Of a stretch of 42,420 nucleotides of DNA, positions 32,841 to 40,468 are shown piece by piece; the first letter of the stretch is position 1; every line of letters starts with the position of its first letter. The stretch is taken from assembly GCF_001440395.1 (NCBI RefSeq), contig NZ_LLXZ01000219.1:502-42921 (forward strand), given 5' to 3'. The translations under genes and the position numbers were made by a program. Source of the DNA: Bradyrhizobium jicamae (GTDB lineage Bacteria > Pseudomonadota > Alphaproteobacteria > Rhizobiales > Xanthobacteraceae). Below the pieces are notes generated by a model. That model made no database searches, was not told the origin of the DNA, and was given only the letters and a program-made list of their open reading frames with translations.

Positions 32841-34351
32841 TGACAACCTGGCCTATCCTTTCGGTCGTCACCTTCCTGCCGGTCATCGGCGCGGTGGCGA
32901 TCTATCTCACTCGCGACGACGACGAGGCGGCGCGGCGCAATGCGCGCTGGATCGCGCTGTGGACCACGCTGGTCACCTTCGCGGTGTCGCTGATCCTGGT
33001 CTGGCGTTTCGACGCCGCAAGTGCGGACTTCCAGTTCGTCGAAAAGGCGAACTGGCTCGCCAGCGGCATTACCTATCACATGGGTGTCGACGGCATCTCG
33101 CTGCCGTTCGTGATCCTGACTACCGCGTTGATGCCGTTCTGCATCATCGCGAGCTGGAAGTCGGTCACAGTGCGCGTGCGCGAATACATGATGGCGTTCC
33201 TGTTCCTGGAAACGCTGATGGTCGGCACCTTCTCGGCGCTCGACCTCGTGCTGTTCTACCTGTTCTTCGAAGGCGGCCTGATCCCGATGTTCCTGATCAT
33301 CGGTGTCTGGGGCGGCCCGCGCCGGGTCTATGCGTCGTTCAAGTTCTTCCTCTACACGCTGCTCGGCTCGGTCCTGATGCTGCTCGCGATCATGGCGCTG
33401 TACTGGAATGCCGGCACCACCGACATCCCGACGCTGATGAACACGGCGGTGCCGCGCTCGTTGCAAACCTGGGCGTGGCTGGCGTTCTTTGCCTCGTTTG
33501 CGGTGAAGATGCCGATGTGGCCGGTGCACACCTGGCTCCCCGATGCGCACGTCGAGGCGCCGACCGCGGGCTCGGTGATCCTGGCTGCGATCCTCCTGAA
33601 GATGGGCGGCTACGGCTTCCTGCGGTTCTCGCTGCCGATGTTCCCGCTGGCGTCGCATGACTTTGCGCCGCTGGTGTTCTCGCTGTCGGTGATCGCCATC
33701 GTCTATACTTCGCTGGTGGCCTTGATGCAGGAAGACATCAAGAAGCTGATCGCCTATTCGTCGGTGGCCCATATGGGCTTCGTCACCATGGGCATCTTCG
33801 CGGCGACCACCCAGGGCGTTGCCGGTGGCGTGTTCCAGATGGTGTCGCACGGCATCGTCTCCGGTGCGCTGTTCCTCTGCGTCGGCATCGTCTACGACCG
33901 CATGCACACCCGCGAGATCGCGGCCTATGGCGGCCTCGTCAACCGGATGCCGCTCTATGCGATGGTGTTCATGGTCTTCACCATGGCCAATGTCGGTCTG
34001 CCCGGTACGTCCGGCTTCGTCGGTGAGTTCATGACGCTGCTCGGCACCTTCAAGGTCTCGATCCCGACCGCGACCTTTGCCACGCTCGGCGTCATCCTGT
34101 CGGCTGCTTACGCGCTCTGGCTCTATCGCAAGGTGGTGTTCGGCGCGCTGACCAAGCCGTCGCTGGCCAGCATCAAGGATCTGACGTGGCGCGAAAGCCT
34201 GACCCTGATGCCGCTGGTGTTCCTCACCATTCTGTTCGGGGTCTATCCGAAGCCGGTGCTCGACATGTCGGCCGCCTCGGTCCAGCAACTCGTCAACAAT
34301 TACAATGCCGCCGTGACTGCCGTGAAGGCAGCCGCGCTGGTCGCGCAATAA
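32840..34351 (+). CDS. nuoM: NADH-quinone oxidoreductase subunit M
   Basis: NuoM is the middle antiporter-like proton-pumping subunit. The 503-residue protein has about 14 hydrophobic segments and the key charged residues of the family in context: the helix-5 Glu in LFYLFFEGGLIPMFLIIG, the helix-7 Lys in FAVKMPMWPVHTWLPDAHVEAP, and the helix-8 and helix-12 region (QEDIKKLIAYSSVAHMGFV). The start overlaps the nuoL stop (TAATG). The frame is open upstream to 32636, but this lies inside nuoL. Confidence 0.97.
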   Translation: MTTWPILSVVTFLPVIGAVAIYLTRDDDEAARRNARWIALWTTLVTFAVSLILVWRFDAASADFQFVEKANWLASGITYHMGVDGISLPFVILTTALMPFCIIASWKSVTVRVREYMMAFLFLETLMVGTFSALDLVLFYLFFEGGLIPMFLIIGVWGGPRRVYASFKFFLYTLLGSVLMLLAIMALYWNAGTTDIPTLMNTAVPRSLQTWAWLAFFASFAVKMPMWPVHTWLPDAHVEAPTAGSVILAAILLKMGGYGFLRFSLPMFPLASHDFAPLVFSLSVIAIVYTSLVALMQEDIKKLIAYSSVAHMGFVTMGIFAATTQGVAGGVFQMVSHGIVSGALFLCVGIVYDRMHTREIAAYGGLVNRMPLYAMVFMVFTMANVGLPGTSGFVGEFMTLLGTFKVSIPTATFATLGVILSAAYALWLYRKVVFGALTKPSLASIKDLTWRESLTLMPLVFLTILFGVYPKPVLDMSAASVQQLVNNYNAAVTAVKAAALVAQ

Positions 34352-34354
34352 CGT

Positions 34355-34400
34355 AGCGTTTTCAAGCGAAGTGGAAGCCGGTTCGCATGAAGAAAACGCG
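34355..34400. repeat. Dispersed palindrome in the nuoM-nuoN gap
   Basis: GCGTTTTC (34356-34363) and GAAAACGC (34392-34399) flank a core that reads GAAGTGGAAGCCGGTT. The core resembles the one in the element at 38856-38902, so both belong to a related repeat group. This gap (66 nt) is the largest between any two genes of the nuo operon. Confidence 0.65.
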
Positions 34401-34417
34401 TCAAGGATAAGAAGGCC

Positions 34418-35854
34418 ATGAGCTTCTCAAGTGCAGGTTATCAGTTGCTGCCGGTGCTGCCGGAGCTGGTGCTCGCGGTCGGCGCCATGGCGCTGTTGAT
34501 GCTCGGCGCCTACCGCGGCGAGGGTACGACCCGGCTCGTCACCACACTCGCGGTGGTGCTGCTGGTCGTCACCGGCGTACTGATACTGATGCTGCCGGCC
34601 GGCAAGCTCACGACCTTCGGTGGCAGCTTCGTCGTCGACGACTTCGCCCGCTTCCTGAAGATCCTGGCGATCATCGGTTCGGCGGTGACGCTGATCCTGT
34701 CGACGGAGTTCCTGTCCGACCCGTCGCGGCGCATCTTCGAATATTCGATCCTGGTGCTGCTCTCCACGCTCGGCATGATGGTGCTGATCTCGGCCGCCGA
34801 CCTGATCATGCTCTATCTCGGCCTCGAGCTCATGTCGCTTGCCCTCTACGTGGTCGCCGCCTCCAACCGCGACAACGCCAAGTCCACCGAGGCCGGCCTG
34901 AAGTACTTCGTGCTCGGCGCGCTGTCCTCGGGCATGCTGCTCTACGGCGCCTCGTTGATCTATGGATTCACCGGCACGGTCGATTTTGCCGGCATCGCCG
35001 CCGCCGTGAAGACCGGCAGCGTCGGCATCGTGTTCGGCCTCGTATTCCTGCTGGCCGGCCTCTGCTTCAAGGTCTCCGCCGTGCCGTTCCACATGTGGAC
35101 GCCAGACGTCTATGAAGGTGCGCCGACGCCGGTCACGGCGTTCTTCGCCTCCGCGCCGAAGGTGGCAGCGCTTGCGGTGTTCACCCGCGTGACGCTCACC
35201 GCGTTCCCCGGCATCGTCCCGCAATGGCAGCAGATTCTCGTCTTCGTCGCCATCGCCTCGATGGCGCTGGGATCGTTCGCCGCGATCGGGCAGAAGAACA
35301 TCAAGCGCCTGATGGCCTATTCCTCGATCGGCCATATGGGCTTTGCGCTGGTCGGGCTTGCGTCCGGCACGGTGGAGGGCGCGCAGGGCGTTTTGATCTA
35401 CATCGCGATCTATGTCGCGATGACGCTGGGTTCCTTCGCCGTCATCCTGACCATGAAGCGGAACGGGCAGCCGGTCGAGCAGATCAGCGATTTCGCCGGC
35501 CTCTCGCGCACCAATCCGATGCTGGCGTTCTTCTTCGCCATGCTGCTGTTCTCGCTGGCCGGCATTCCGCCGCTCGCGGGCTTCTTCGCCAAATGGTACG
35601 TGTTCGTGGCCGCGATCAAGGCCGGCCTGTTCACGCTCGCCGTCATCGGCGTGCTGAGCAGCGTCGTGGGCGCGTTCTACTATCTCACCATCGTGAAGCT
35701 GATGTACTTCGACGAGCCGGCCGGCCAGATCGAGCCGATGCGCATCGAATTGCGCACGGTGCTGGCGGTCGCGGGCATCTTCAACATCTTTTTCTTCGTC
35801 TATCCGGGGCCGCTGGTCAGCGTCGCCACGGCGGCGGCGAAGTCGCTTTTTTAG
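34418..35854 (+). CDS. nuoN: NADH-quinone oxidoreductase subunit N
   Basis: NuoN is the antiporter-like proton-pumping subunit nearest the Q module. The 478-residue protein has the expected 14-helix pattern and motifs YLGLELMSLALYVVAA (helix-5 Glu), KVSAVPFHMWTPDVYEGAP and KRLMAYSSIGHMGFALVG. AAGGATAAGAAGGCC precedes the ATG. It is the last nuo gene; a 10-bp hairpin follows in the short gap to birA. Confidence 0.97.
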   Translation: MSFSSAGYQLLPVLPELVLAVGAMALLMLGAYRGEGTTRLVTTLAVVLLVVTGVLILMLPAGKLTTFGGSFVVDDFARFLKILAIIGSAVTLILSTEFLSDPSRRIFEYSILVLLSTLGMMVLISAADLIMLYLGLELMSLALYVVAASNRDNAKSTEAGLKYFVLGALSSGMLLYGASLIYGFTGTVDFAGIAAAVKTGSVGIVFGLVFLLAGLCFKVSAVPFHMWTPDVYEGAPTPVTAFFASAPKVAALAVFTRVTLTAFPGIVPQWQQILVFVAIASMALGSFAAIGQKNIKRLMAYSSIGHMGFALVGLASGTVEGAQGVLIYIAIYVAMTLGSFAVILTMKRNGQPVEQISDFAGLSRTNPMLAFFFAMLLFSLAGIPPLAGFFAKWYVFVAAIKAGLFTLAVIGVLSSVVGAFYYLTIVKLMYFDEPAGQIEPMRIELRTVLAVAGIFNIFFFVYPGPLVSVATAAAKSLF

Positions 35855-35865
35855 GCGCGTGGTTC

Positions 35866-35888
35866 CGAAAACCGACGTTCGGTTTTCG
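35866..35888. repeat. Perfect hairpin between nuoN and birA
   Basis: CGAAAACCGA and TCGGTTTTCG (10 bp) enclose CGT. It is followed by GCAGCGGATCATGCGCAG. The GGTTTTC and GATCATGC parts recur in the 38856-38902 element, so it may be a member of the same dispersed group. No T-run follows; partial read-through into birA is likely. Confidence 0.7.
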
Positions 35889-35914
35889 CAGCGGATCATG
35901 CGCAGAAACTGGAA

Positions 35915-36727
35915 ATGACCTTCTCGCTCGGTCCCAAAGCCACATCGGCGGGTTACCGCCTCGCCGCCTTCGACAAGGTTGGTTCGACCAATGCCGAAGC
36001 CATGGCGCGCGCCCGCACCGGTGAGCGTGACCCGACATGGTTTGTGACCACCGAGCAGACGGCGGGTCGGGGCCGCCGGCAGCGCGTCTGGATCGCGCCG
36101 CGCGGCAATCTCGCCAGCAGCGTGCTCGAGGTCATGGATATTTCTCCTGCCGTTGCGGCGACCATGGGTTTCGCCTTTGGTTTGGCACATGCGACGGCGT
36201 TGCAGCGTGTCAGCGTAGAGGCCAACTTGCGGCTGGCCGGAGCGGATCAATTGCAATATCTCCTGAAATGGCCGAACGACATTCTGGTCCGCGGGCAGAA
36301 GCTTTGCGGCTTGTTGCTGGAGGCTGAGGCCGTGACAGACGGTCGTCTCGCCGTCGTGGCAGGCATCGGCACCAACGTCATCGCCGCGCCGGAAGGCACA
36401 CCGACGCCGGCCACCTCGCTGGCCGCGCTCGGCGTTCATGTCGGTGCAGAAGAGTTGTTCGCCGCGCTGTCGGATGCCTGGGTCGAGTTCCGCGGCATCT
36501 GGGACAATGGCCGCGGCTTCGGCGAAATCCGAAAGCTGTGGCTGGACCGTGCCTTCGGCGTGGGCGAACCGGTCGCGATAAAGACCGGAACCGCGACGGT
36601 GGAAGGCACGTTCGATACAATCGATGACACCGGCTGCCTGATCGTCCGCACCGCGGAGGGCAAGCGCATGCCGATTACGGCCGGGGAAGTCTATTTCGGC
36701 ACCGCGGCATCGCTGGGAGCGACCTGA
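35915..36727 (+). CDS. birA: Biotin--[acetyl-CoA-carboxylase] ligase
   Basis: BirA attaches biotin to carboxylase carrier proteins through biotinyl-AMP. The 270-residue protein has the biotin-binding GSTNAEAMARA, the ATP/biotin loop TAGRGRRQRVW, the KWPNDI motif, and the C-terminal SH3-like domain (EGTFDTIDDTGCLIVRTAEG). It starts directly with the catalytic domain, lacking the N-terminal winged helix of E. coli BirA, so it should not act as a repressor. The last base of its stop is the first of the RNase J ATG (TGATG). Confidence 0.95.
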   Translation: MTFSLGPKATSAGYRLAAFDKVGSTNAEAMARARTGERDPTWFVTTEQTAGRGRRQRVWIAPRGNLASSVLEVMDISPAVAATMGFAFGLAHATALQRVSVEANLRLAGADQLQYLLKWPNDILVRGQKLCGLLLEAEAVTDGRLAVVAGIGTNVIAAPEGTPTPATSLAALGVHVGAEELFAALSDAWVEFRGIWDNGRGFGEIRKLWLDRAFGVGEPVAIKTGTATVEGTFDTIDDTGCLIVRTAEGKRMPITAGEVYFGTAASLGAT

Positions 36728-38397
36728 TGGCGCGGCCGGATGAACTGACCTTTGCGCCGCTTGGCGGTGTCGGCGAGATCGGCATGAACCTGTCGATCTA
36801 CGGGCTCGGCAACCGCCACGAGCGGTCCTGGCTCGCGGTCGATCTCGGCGTCTCCTTCGGCGACGAGGAACATCTGCCGGGCATCGACCTGATCATGCCC
36901 GACATCAGCTTCCTGGAGAAAGAGCGCAACAACCTGATGGGCCTGGTGCTGACGCACGCCCATGAGGATCATTTCGGCGCCATCATCGATCTCTGGCCGA
37001 AGCTGCAATGCAAGATCTATGCGACGCAATTCAGCGCCGCCTTGTTCGAAGCCAAATGCGCGGCGGAGCGCAATCCGCCCAAAATCCCGGTGACAGTGGT
37101 TCCCTCCGGCGGCCGGGTCAATCTCGGACCGTTCACCGTCGAATTCATCCCGGTTGCGCATTCGATTCCGGAATCGCATGCGCTCGCGATCCACACCGCC
37201 GCCGGCACCGTGCTGCACACCGGCGACTGGAAGATCGATCCGACGCCGATCATCGGCCTGCCGACCGACGAGCGGCGCCTGCGCGAGCTCGGCGACGAGG
37301 GCGTGCTGGCGCTGGTCGGCGATTCCACCAACGCGGTGCGGGACGGGCGCTCGCCCTCGGAGACCGAGGTTGCCGCCACCATTGCCAAGCTGGTGAAGGC
37401 CGCGAAGGGCCGCGTCGCTGTCACCACCTTCGCCTCCAACGTTGCCCGCCTCAAGGCGGTTGCGGATGCCGCCAAGGCCGCCGATCGCGAAGTCGTCGTG
37501 GTCGGCCGCGCCATGGAGCGCGTGGTGCAGGTCGCCCGCGAGACTGGCTATCTCGATGGCGTGCAGAATTTCCGCGGCGCCGATTATTACGGCCATTTTC
37601 CGCCGGACAAGGTGCTGGCGCTATGCACCGGCAGCCAGGGTGAGCCGCGGGCGGCGCTGGCCCGGATCGCCAACAACGACCATCCGCAGGTGACGCTGAA
37701 CAAGGGCGACAGCGTGATCTTCTCGTCGCGCACCATCCCGGGCAACGAGAAGGCGGTCGGCGCCATCATCAACGGGCTGGTGGCCCAGGGTATCGATGTG
37801 ATCACCGACCGCACCGATCTCGTCCACGTCTCCGGCCATCCGCGCCGCGACGAGCTGCGTGACATGATCTCATGGGTGCGCCCGCAACTCCTGATCCCCG
37901 TCCACGGCGAGGCGCTGCATCTATCCGAGCACGCCAAGCTGGCGCGCGCCGCCGGCGTGCCGAAGGTTCTGACCTGCCGCAACGGCGAACTGGTCAGGCT
38001 CGGCCCCGGCGACCCCGCCATTATCGACGAATTGCCGTCGGGTCGGCTCTACAAGGACGGCGCGATCCTGGAGGATTCCAAATCCCGCACCGTGGTGGAG
38101 CGGCGACGGATGGGGTTCGCCGGATGCGCCTTCGTGGCGATCGCCATGACCGACAAGGGCGAACTGGTCGACGATCCCGAGGTTGATCTGGTCGGCGTCC
38201 CCGAGAAGAATGCGGCCGGCGAGATCATCGACGAGATCGTGTTCGACACGGTGGTCTCGACCGTCGAAGGCCTGCCGCGGGCGCGGCGTCGCGATCCCGA
38301 TGCGACAGCGGAATCGGTCCGCCGCGCGGTGCGGGCGGTCATCAACGAGCAATGGGGCAAGAAGCCGATTTGCATCGTTCATGTTCTGGTGGTTTGA
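36727..38397 (+). CDS. rnj: Ribonuclease J
   Basis: RNase J is a metallo-beta-lactamase/beta-CASP nuclease with 5'-exo- and endonuclease activity in RNA decay and rRNA maturation. The 556-residue protein has the zinc-binding HAHEDH at residues 77-82, further ligands in PVAHSIPES and HTGDWKIDPTP, the beta-CASP region with GSQGEPRAALARIAN, and the VHVSGHPRRDEL and LIPVHGEALHL motifs. It is translationally coupled to birA. This pairing downstream of nuo is common in Rhizobiales to my knowledge. Confidence 0.96.
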   Translation: MARPDELTFAPLGGVGEIGMNLSIYGLGNRHERSWLAVDLGVSFGDEEHLPGIDLIMPDISFLEKERNNLMGLVLTHAHEDHFGAIIDLWPKLQCKIYATQFSAALFEAKCAAERNPPKIPVTVVPSGGRVNLGPFTVEFIPVAHSIPESHALAIHTAAGTVLHTGDWKIDPTPIIGLPTDERRLRELGDEGVLALVGDSTNAVRDGRSPSETEVAATIAKLVKAAKGRVAVTTFASNVARLKAVADAAKAADREVVVVGRAMERVVQVARETGYLDGVQNFRGADYYGHFPPDKVLALCTGSQGEPRAALARIANNDHPQVTLNKGDSVIFSSRTIPGNEKAVGAIINGLVAQGIDVITDRTDLVHVSGHPRRDELRDMISWVRPQLLIPVHGEALHLSEHAKLARAAGVPKVLTCRNGELVRLGPGDPAIIDELPSGRLYKDGAILEDSKSRTVVERRRMGFAGCAFVAIAMTDKGELVDDPEVDLVGVPEKNAAGEIIDEIVFDTVVSTVEGLPRARRRDPDATAESVRRAVRAVINEQWGKKPICIVHVLVV

Positions 38398-38450
38398 GGT
38401 AGAAGCGCTCGGGCGGCTGGTCGCCGGGTAGAAGCAGGGAGTGGAGTGTC

Positions 38451-38855
38451 ATGCTGGGCCGGCTCAATCACGTTGCGATCGCGGTCAAGGATGCGGAAAA
38501 GGCCGCCAGGATCTATGGCGGTGCGTTCGGCGCCGAAATCTCCGGCGCGGTGCCGCTGCCGGAGCATGGCGTCATCACCGTGTTCGTGACGCTGCCCAAC
38601 ACCAAGATCGAATTCATCCAGCCGCTCGGCGAGGCCTCGCCGATCGCCAAATTCGTCGAGCGCAACGCCGACGGCGGCATTCATCACATCTGCTACGAGG
38701 TATCAGACATCATCGCCTCGCGCGACAAGCTGATCGCAGAGGGGGCGCGCGTGCTCGGCGACGGCGTGCCGAAGATCGGCGCCCATGGCAAGCCGGTGCT
38801 GTTTTTCCATCCAAAGGATTTCTCCGGCGCGCTCGTCGAAATCGAACAGGCCTGA
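38451..38855 (+). CDS. mce: Methylmalonyl-CoA epimerase
   Basis: The enzyme interconverts (R)- and (S)-methylmalonyl-CoA in propionate and propionyl-CoA metabolism. The 134-residue vicinal-oxygen-chelate protein has the metal ligands His7 (LNHVAIAV), Glu in IEFIQPLG, His in GGIHHICYEV and Glu in ALVEIEQ, with two beta-alpha-beta-beta-beta repeats. GGGAGTGGAG precedes the ATG. It lies 53 nt after rnj and may be co-transcribed with it. Confidence 0.94.
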   Translation: MLGRLNHVAIAVKDAEKAARIYGGAFGAEISGAVPLPEHGVITVFVTLPNTKIEFIQPLGEASPIAKFVERNADGGIHHICYEVSDIIASRDKLIAEGARVLGDGVPKIGAHGKPVLFFHPKDFSGALVEIEQA

Positions 38856-38902
38856 AGCATGATCCGGAAAAGTGGACACCGGTTTTCCGAAAAGATCATG
38901 CT
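38856..38902. repeat. Dispersed Rhizobiales-type palindrome
   Basis: The arms GCATGATC and GATCATGC enclose an inner CGGAAAA/TTTTCCG stem around GTGGACACCGG. I recall this AGCATGATCCGGAAAAGTGG element as common in Bradyrhizobium and other Rhizobiales; the copy number in this genome is unknown. It starts one base after the mce stop. Confidence 0.85.
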
Positions 38903-38915
38903 CAAAAGAGAACAT

Positions 38916-38944
38916 CAGATCATGATCCATAGGAGCATGATCTG
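38916..38944 (+). promoter_or_regulatory. Hairpin displaying the DUF1467 ribosome site
   Basis: CAGATCATG and CATGATCTG (9 bp, perfect) flank an 11-nt loop whose end is AGGAG, the ribosome site of the next gene. The hairpin ends at the base before its ATG. Folding would both present and crowd this site. Confidence 0.5.
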
Positions 38945-39220
38945 ATGGCCTACAGCATCTCAACCGCGCTTGCGATCTACTTCGTGCTCTGGTGGGTCGT
39001 GCTGTTCGTGACGCTGCCGTTCGGCGTCCGCAGCCAGCATGAGGACGGCGAGGGCGCCCCCGGCACCGATCCCGGCGCGCCGGTCATGGCGCGGATGGGA
39101 TGGAAGCTGCTCTGGACCACGCTGATCTCGGCCGTGGTGTTCGGCATCGGGATGTGGGCCTATCACCAGGGGCTTCTGAACATCGAGCGGCTGTCGAAGC
39201 TGATGGGCCTGCCGTTCTAG
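38945..39220 (+). CDS. DUF1467-family inner membrane protein
   Basis: The 91-residue protein has two transmembrane helices (about residues 6-26, STALAIYFVLWWVVLFVTLP, and 54-75, LLWTTLISAVVFGIGMWAY) with a polar loop containing FGVRSQHEDGEGAPGTDPGAP, which is characteristic of DUF1467. Its function is not established. It follows mce by 89 nt, separated by two palindromes, and in relatives is often found next to mce. Its start codon directly follows a perfect hairpin with AGGAG in the loop. Confidence 0.9.
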   Translation: MAYSISTALAIYFVLWWVVLFVTLPFGVRSQHEDGEGAPGTDPGAPVMARMGWKLLWTTLISAVVFGIGMWAYHQGLLNIERLSKLMGLPF

Positions 39221-39860
39221 AGCCCGGTTCTGATTGGAAAGCAACGGCTGAGCGATTCCAATAAGTTGCAGCGACTAACGCGATTTAGTGCGCACTATGA
39301 GCCACAAGGGTCGCCGCAGCGAGTGACTAACAGCCTTGGTCCATCCTGCCATGGCTGACAGAAAACGGCCCCGCACTGGTGATGCAGGGCCGCAAAAAAA
39401 AGTAGATGGTGGTGATAATCGGAACAGCCGCCATTTTATTCTTCAAAATCACCATCTGCAAGAGCCGCCAGTTTCTCTGACAGTAACATGTAGCTTTTGC
39501 TGGCTAGTGCACAAAAATGCATCCAATGAGTTAGGCAAGCGATACCCGAGACGCGGGCGGCGTGAACAATGTCGGCTCATCCCGGTAAAGCGGACCTCGC
39601 AACCAGCGCGTACCCAAGTCCGAAAGTGCCCCATTGCAGACGTGAGGCTGGAAAGGACGCTACGTTCATGTTGTCTGGCGGAGTTCCATTTCAGTGTGAT
39701 GTGAAGTGGTTCACGCCTTGGAAGACCAATTCAAGCTAGTGTTGGGTAAAGCCTTCTACATGCAAGAGCCGATGATGTCGTCGGATGCAGGAGATAAGGC
39801 TATTCCGCACCATGCAGCTTGGCCGTGAGCATTATTGCGTGAACACGATGGGAGGAAATC
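39221..39860. other. Gene-poor, locally AT-richer stretch with an orphan minus-strand terminator
   Basis: No frame here has a ribosome site plus a plausible protein. The only clear element is the minus-strand terminator at 39362-39392. ATTGGAA/TTCCAAT forms a short inverted repeat soon after the DUF1467 stop (about 39237-39261). The stretch has lower GC than its neighbours, suggesting either decayed transferred DNA or a non-coding RNA. The promoter of the Cache-domain gene should lie in the last 100 bp. Confidence 0.5.
39362..39392 (-). terminator. Orphan intrinsic terminator (minus strand)
   Basis: Read on the minus strand, CGGCCC-T-GCA and TGC-G-GGGCCG-type arms (one mismatch) with a short loop run into TTTTC. 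An eight-A run (39394-39401) lies on the other side on the plus strand. No minus-strand gene upstream of it (39400-39850) is credible, so its transcript is unknown. Confidence 0.6.
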
Positions 39861-40316
39861 ATGCTCCTTCACCCGACGATCAGTGTAGTAGCAGTAGCCG
39901 CAATCGCATCGACAGCGACATATGCTCAGAACGCCAGTTTCGGCACGCCCGCCGAGGCGAAGGCAATGCTTGAGAAGGTCGTCATCTCCATGAAAGCCGA
40001 TCCGGCAAAAACCATCAGCCAAATCAATAAGGGTGAAGGAGGATTTCGCGACCGTGATCTTTACCCAACTTGCGCAGGCCCTGACGGCAAGAACATCGCT
40101 CATCCCGATCCTGCGCGTATTGGCCTCGTGCAGAGAGACATCAAAGACGTCACGGGCAAACCCTACGGGGCGGAATTTGCTTCCGCCGTCGAGGAGAAGA
40201 TCACGGAGGTCACATACATGTACCCGCGTCCCGGCGAAGATAAGAGACCGGTTGAGAAGGTAGGACTCGCTACGAAGGTCGCTGGCTACATATGCGTCGT
40301 CGGGTATTACAAATAG
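39861..40316 (+). CDS. Secreted single-Cache-domain protein
   Basis: The 151-residue protein has a signal peptide (hydrophobic VVAVAAIASTATYAQ, cleavage around residues 22-23). The mature part resembles the single Cache small-molecule sensor fold: EAKAMLEKVVISMKADPAKT helix, GGFRDRDLYPTCAGPDGKNIAH strand-loop, and a final VAGYICVVGYYK strand. It has no transmembrane or signalling domain, so it should be a free periplasmic ligand-binding protein, or act with a partner encoded elsewhere. GGAGG lies directly before the ATG (GGGAGGAAATC). It converges with the adenylate cyclase gene. Confidence 0.8.
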   Translation: MLLHPTISVVAVAAIASTATYAQNASFGTPAEAKAMLEKVVISMKADPAKTISQINKGEGGFRDRDLYPTCAGPDGKNIAHPDPARIGLVQRDIKDVTGKPYGAEFASAVEEKITEVTYMYPRPGEDKRPVEKVGLATKVAGYICVVGYYK

Positions 40317-40468
40317 ATCGTAGTGTGCGACTTCGTTTTCCCCGGATCATGATATCCGCTTCCGGCCCTTGGCCGACATGGCAGATCGGTTCACCGACGT
40401 CTGCTTTCCGGGGTGGAGCGGACAAAGCTCGCATGGGCCCCGAGCGTCGGCTTCCCATATCCCCGACA
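40317..40468. other. Convergent intergenic region
   Basis: Between the Cache-domain and cyclase stops; no clear gene or hairpin with T-run. CCGGATCATGATATCCGC (about 40342-40359) is an imperfect palindrome. Confidence 0.4.

Noticed and set aside
30753..32846. 697-codon minus-strand open frame opposite nuoL
   Set aside because: Lies exactly over nuoL with an implausible His/Gln/Arg-rich composition; an effect of codon bias.
34427..36439. 670-codon minus-strand frame across nuoN and birA
   Set aside because: Crosses two well-supported plus-strand genes and is low in hydrophobic content; a shadow.
39336..39704. 122-codon plus-strand ORF after DUF1467
   Set aside because: Runs through an intrinsic terminator hairpin, lacks a ribosome site, and has a random-looking composition.
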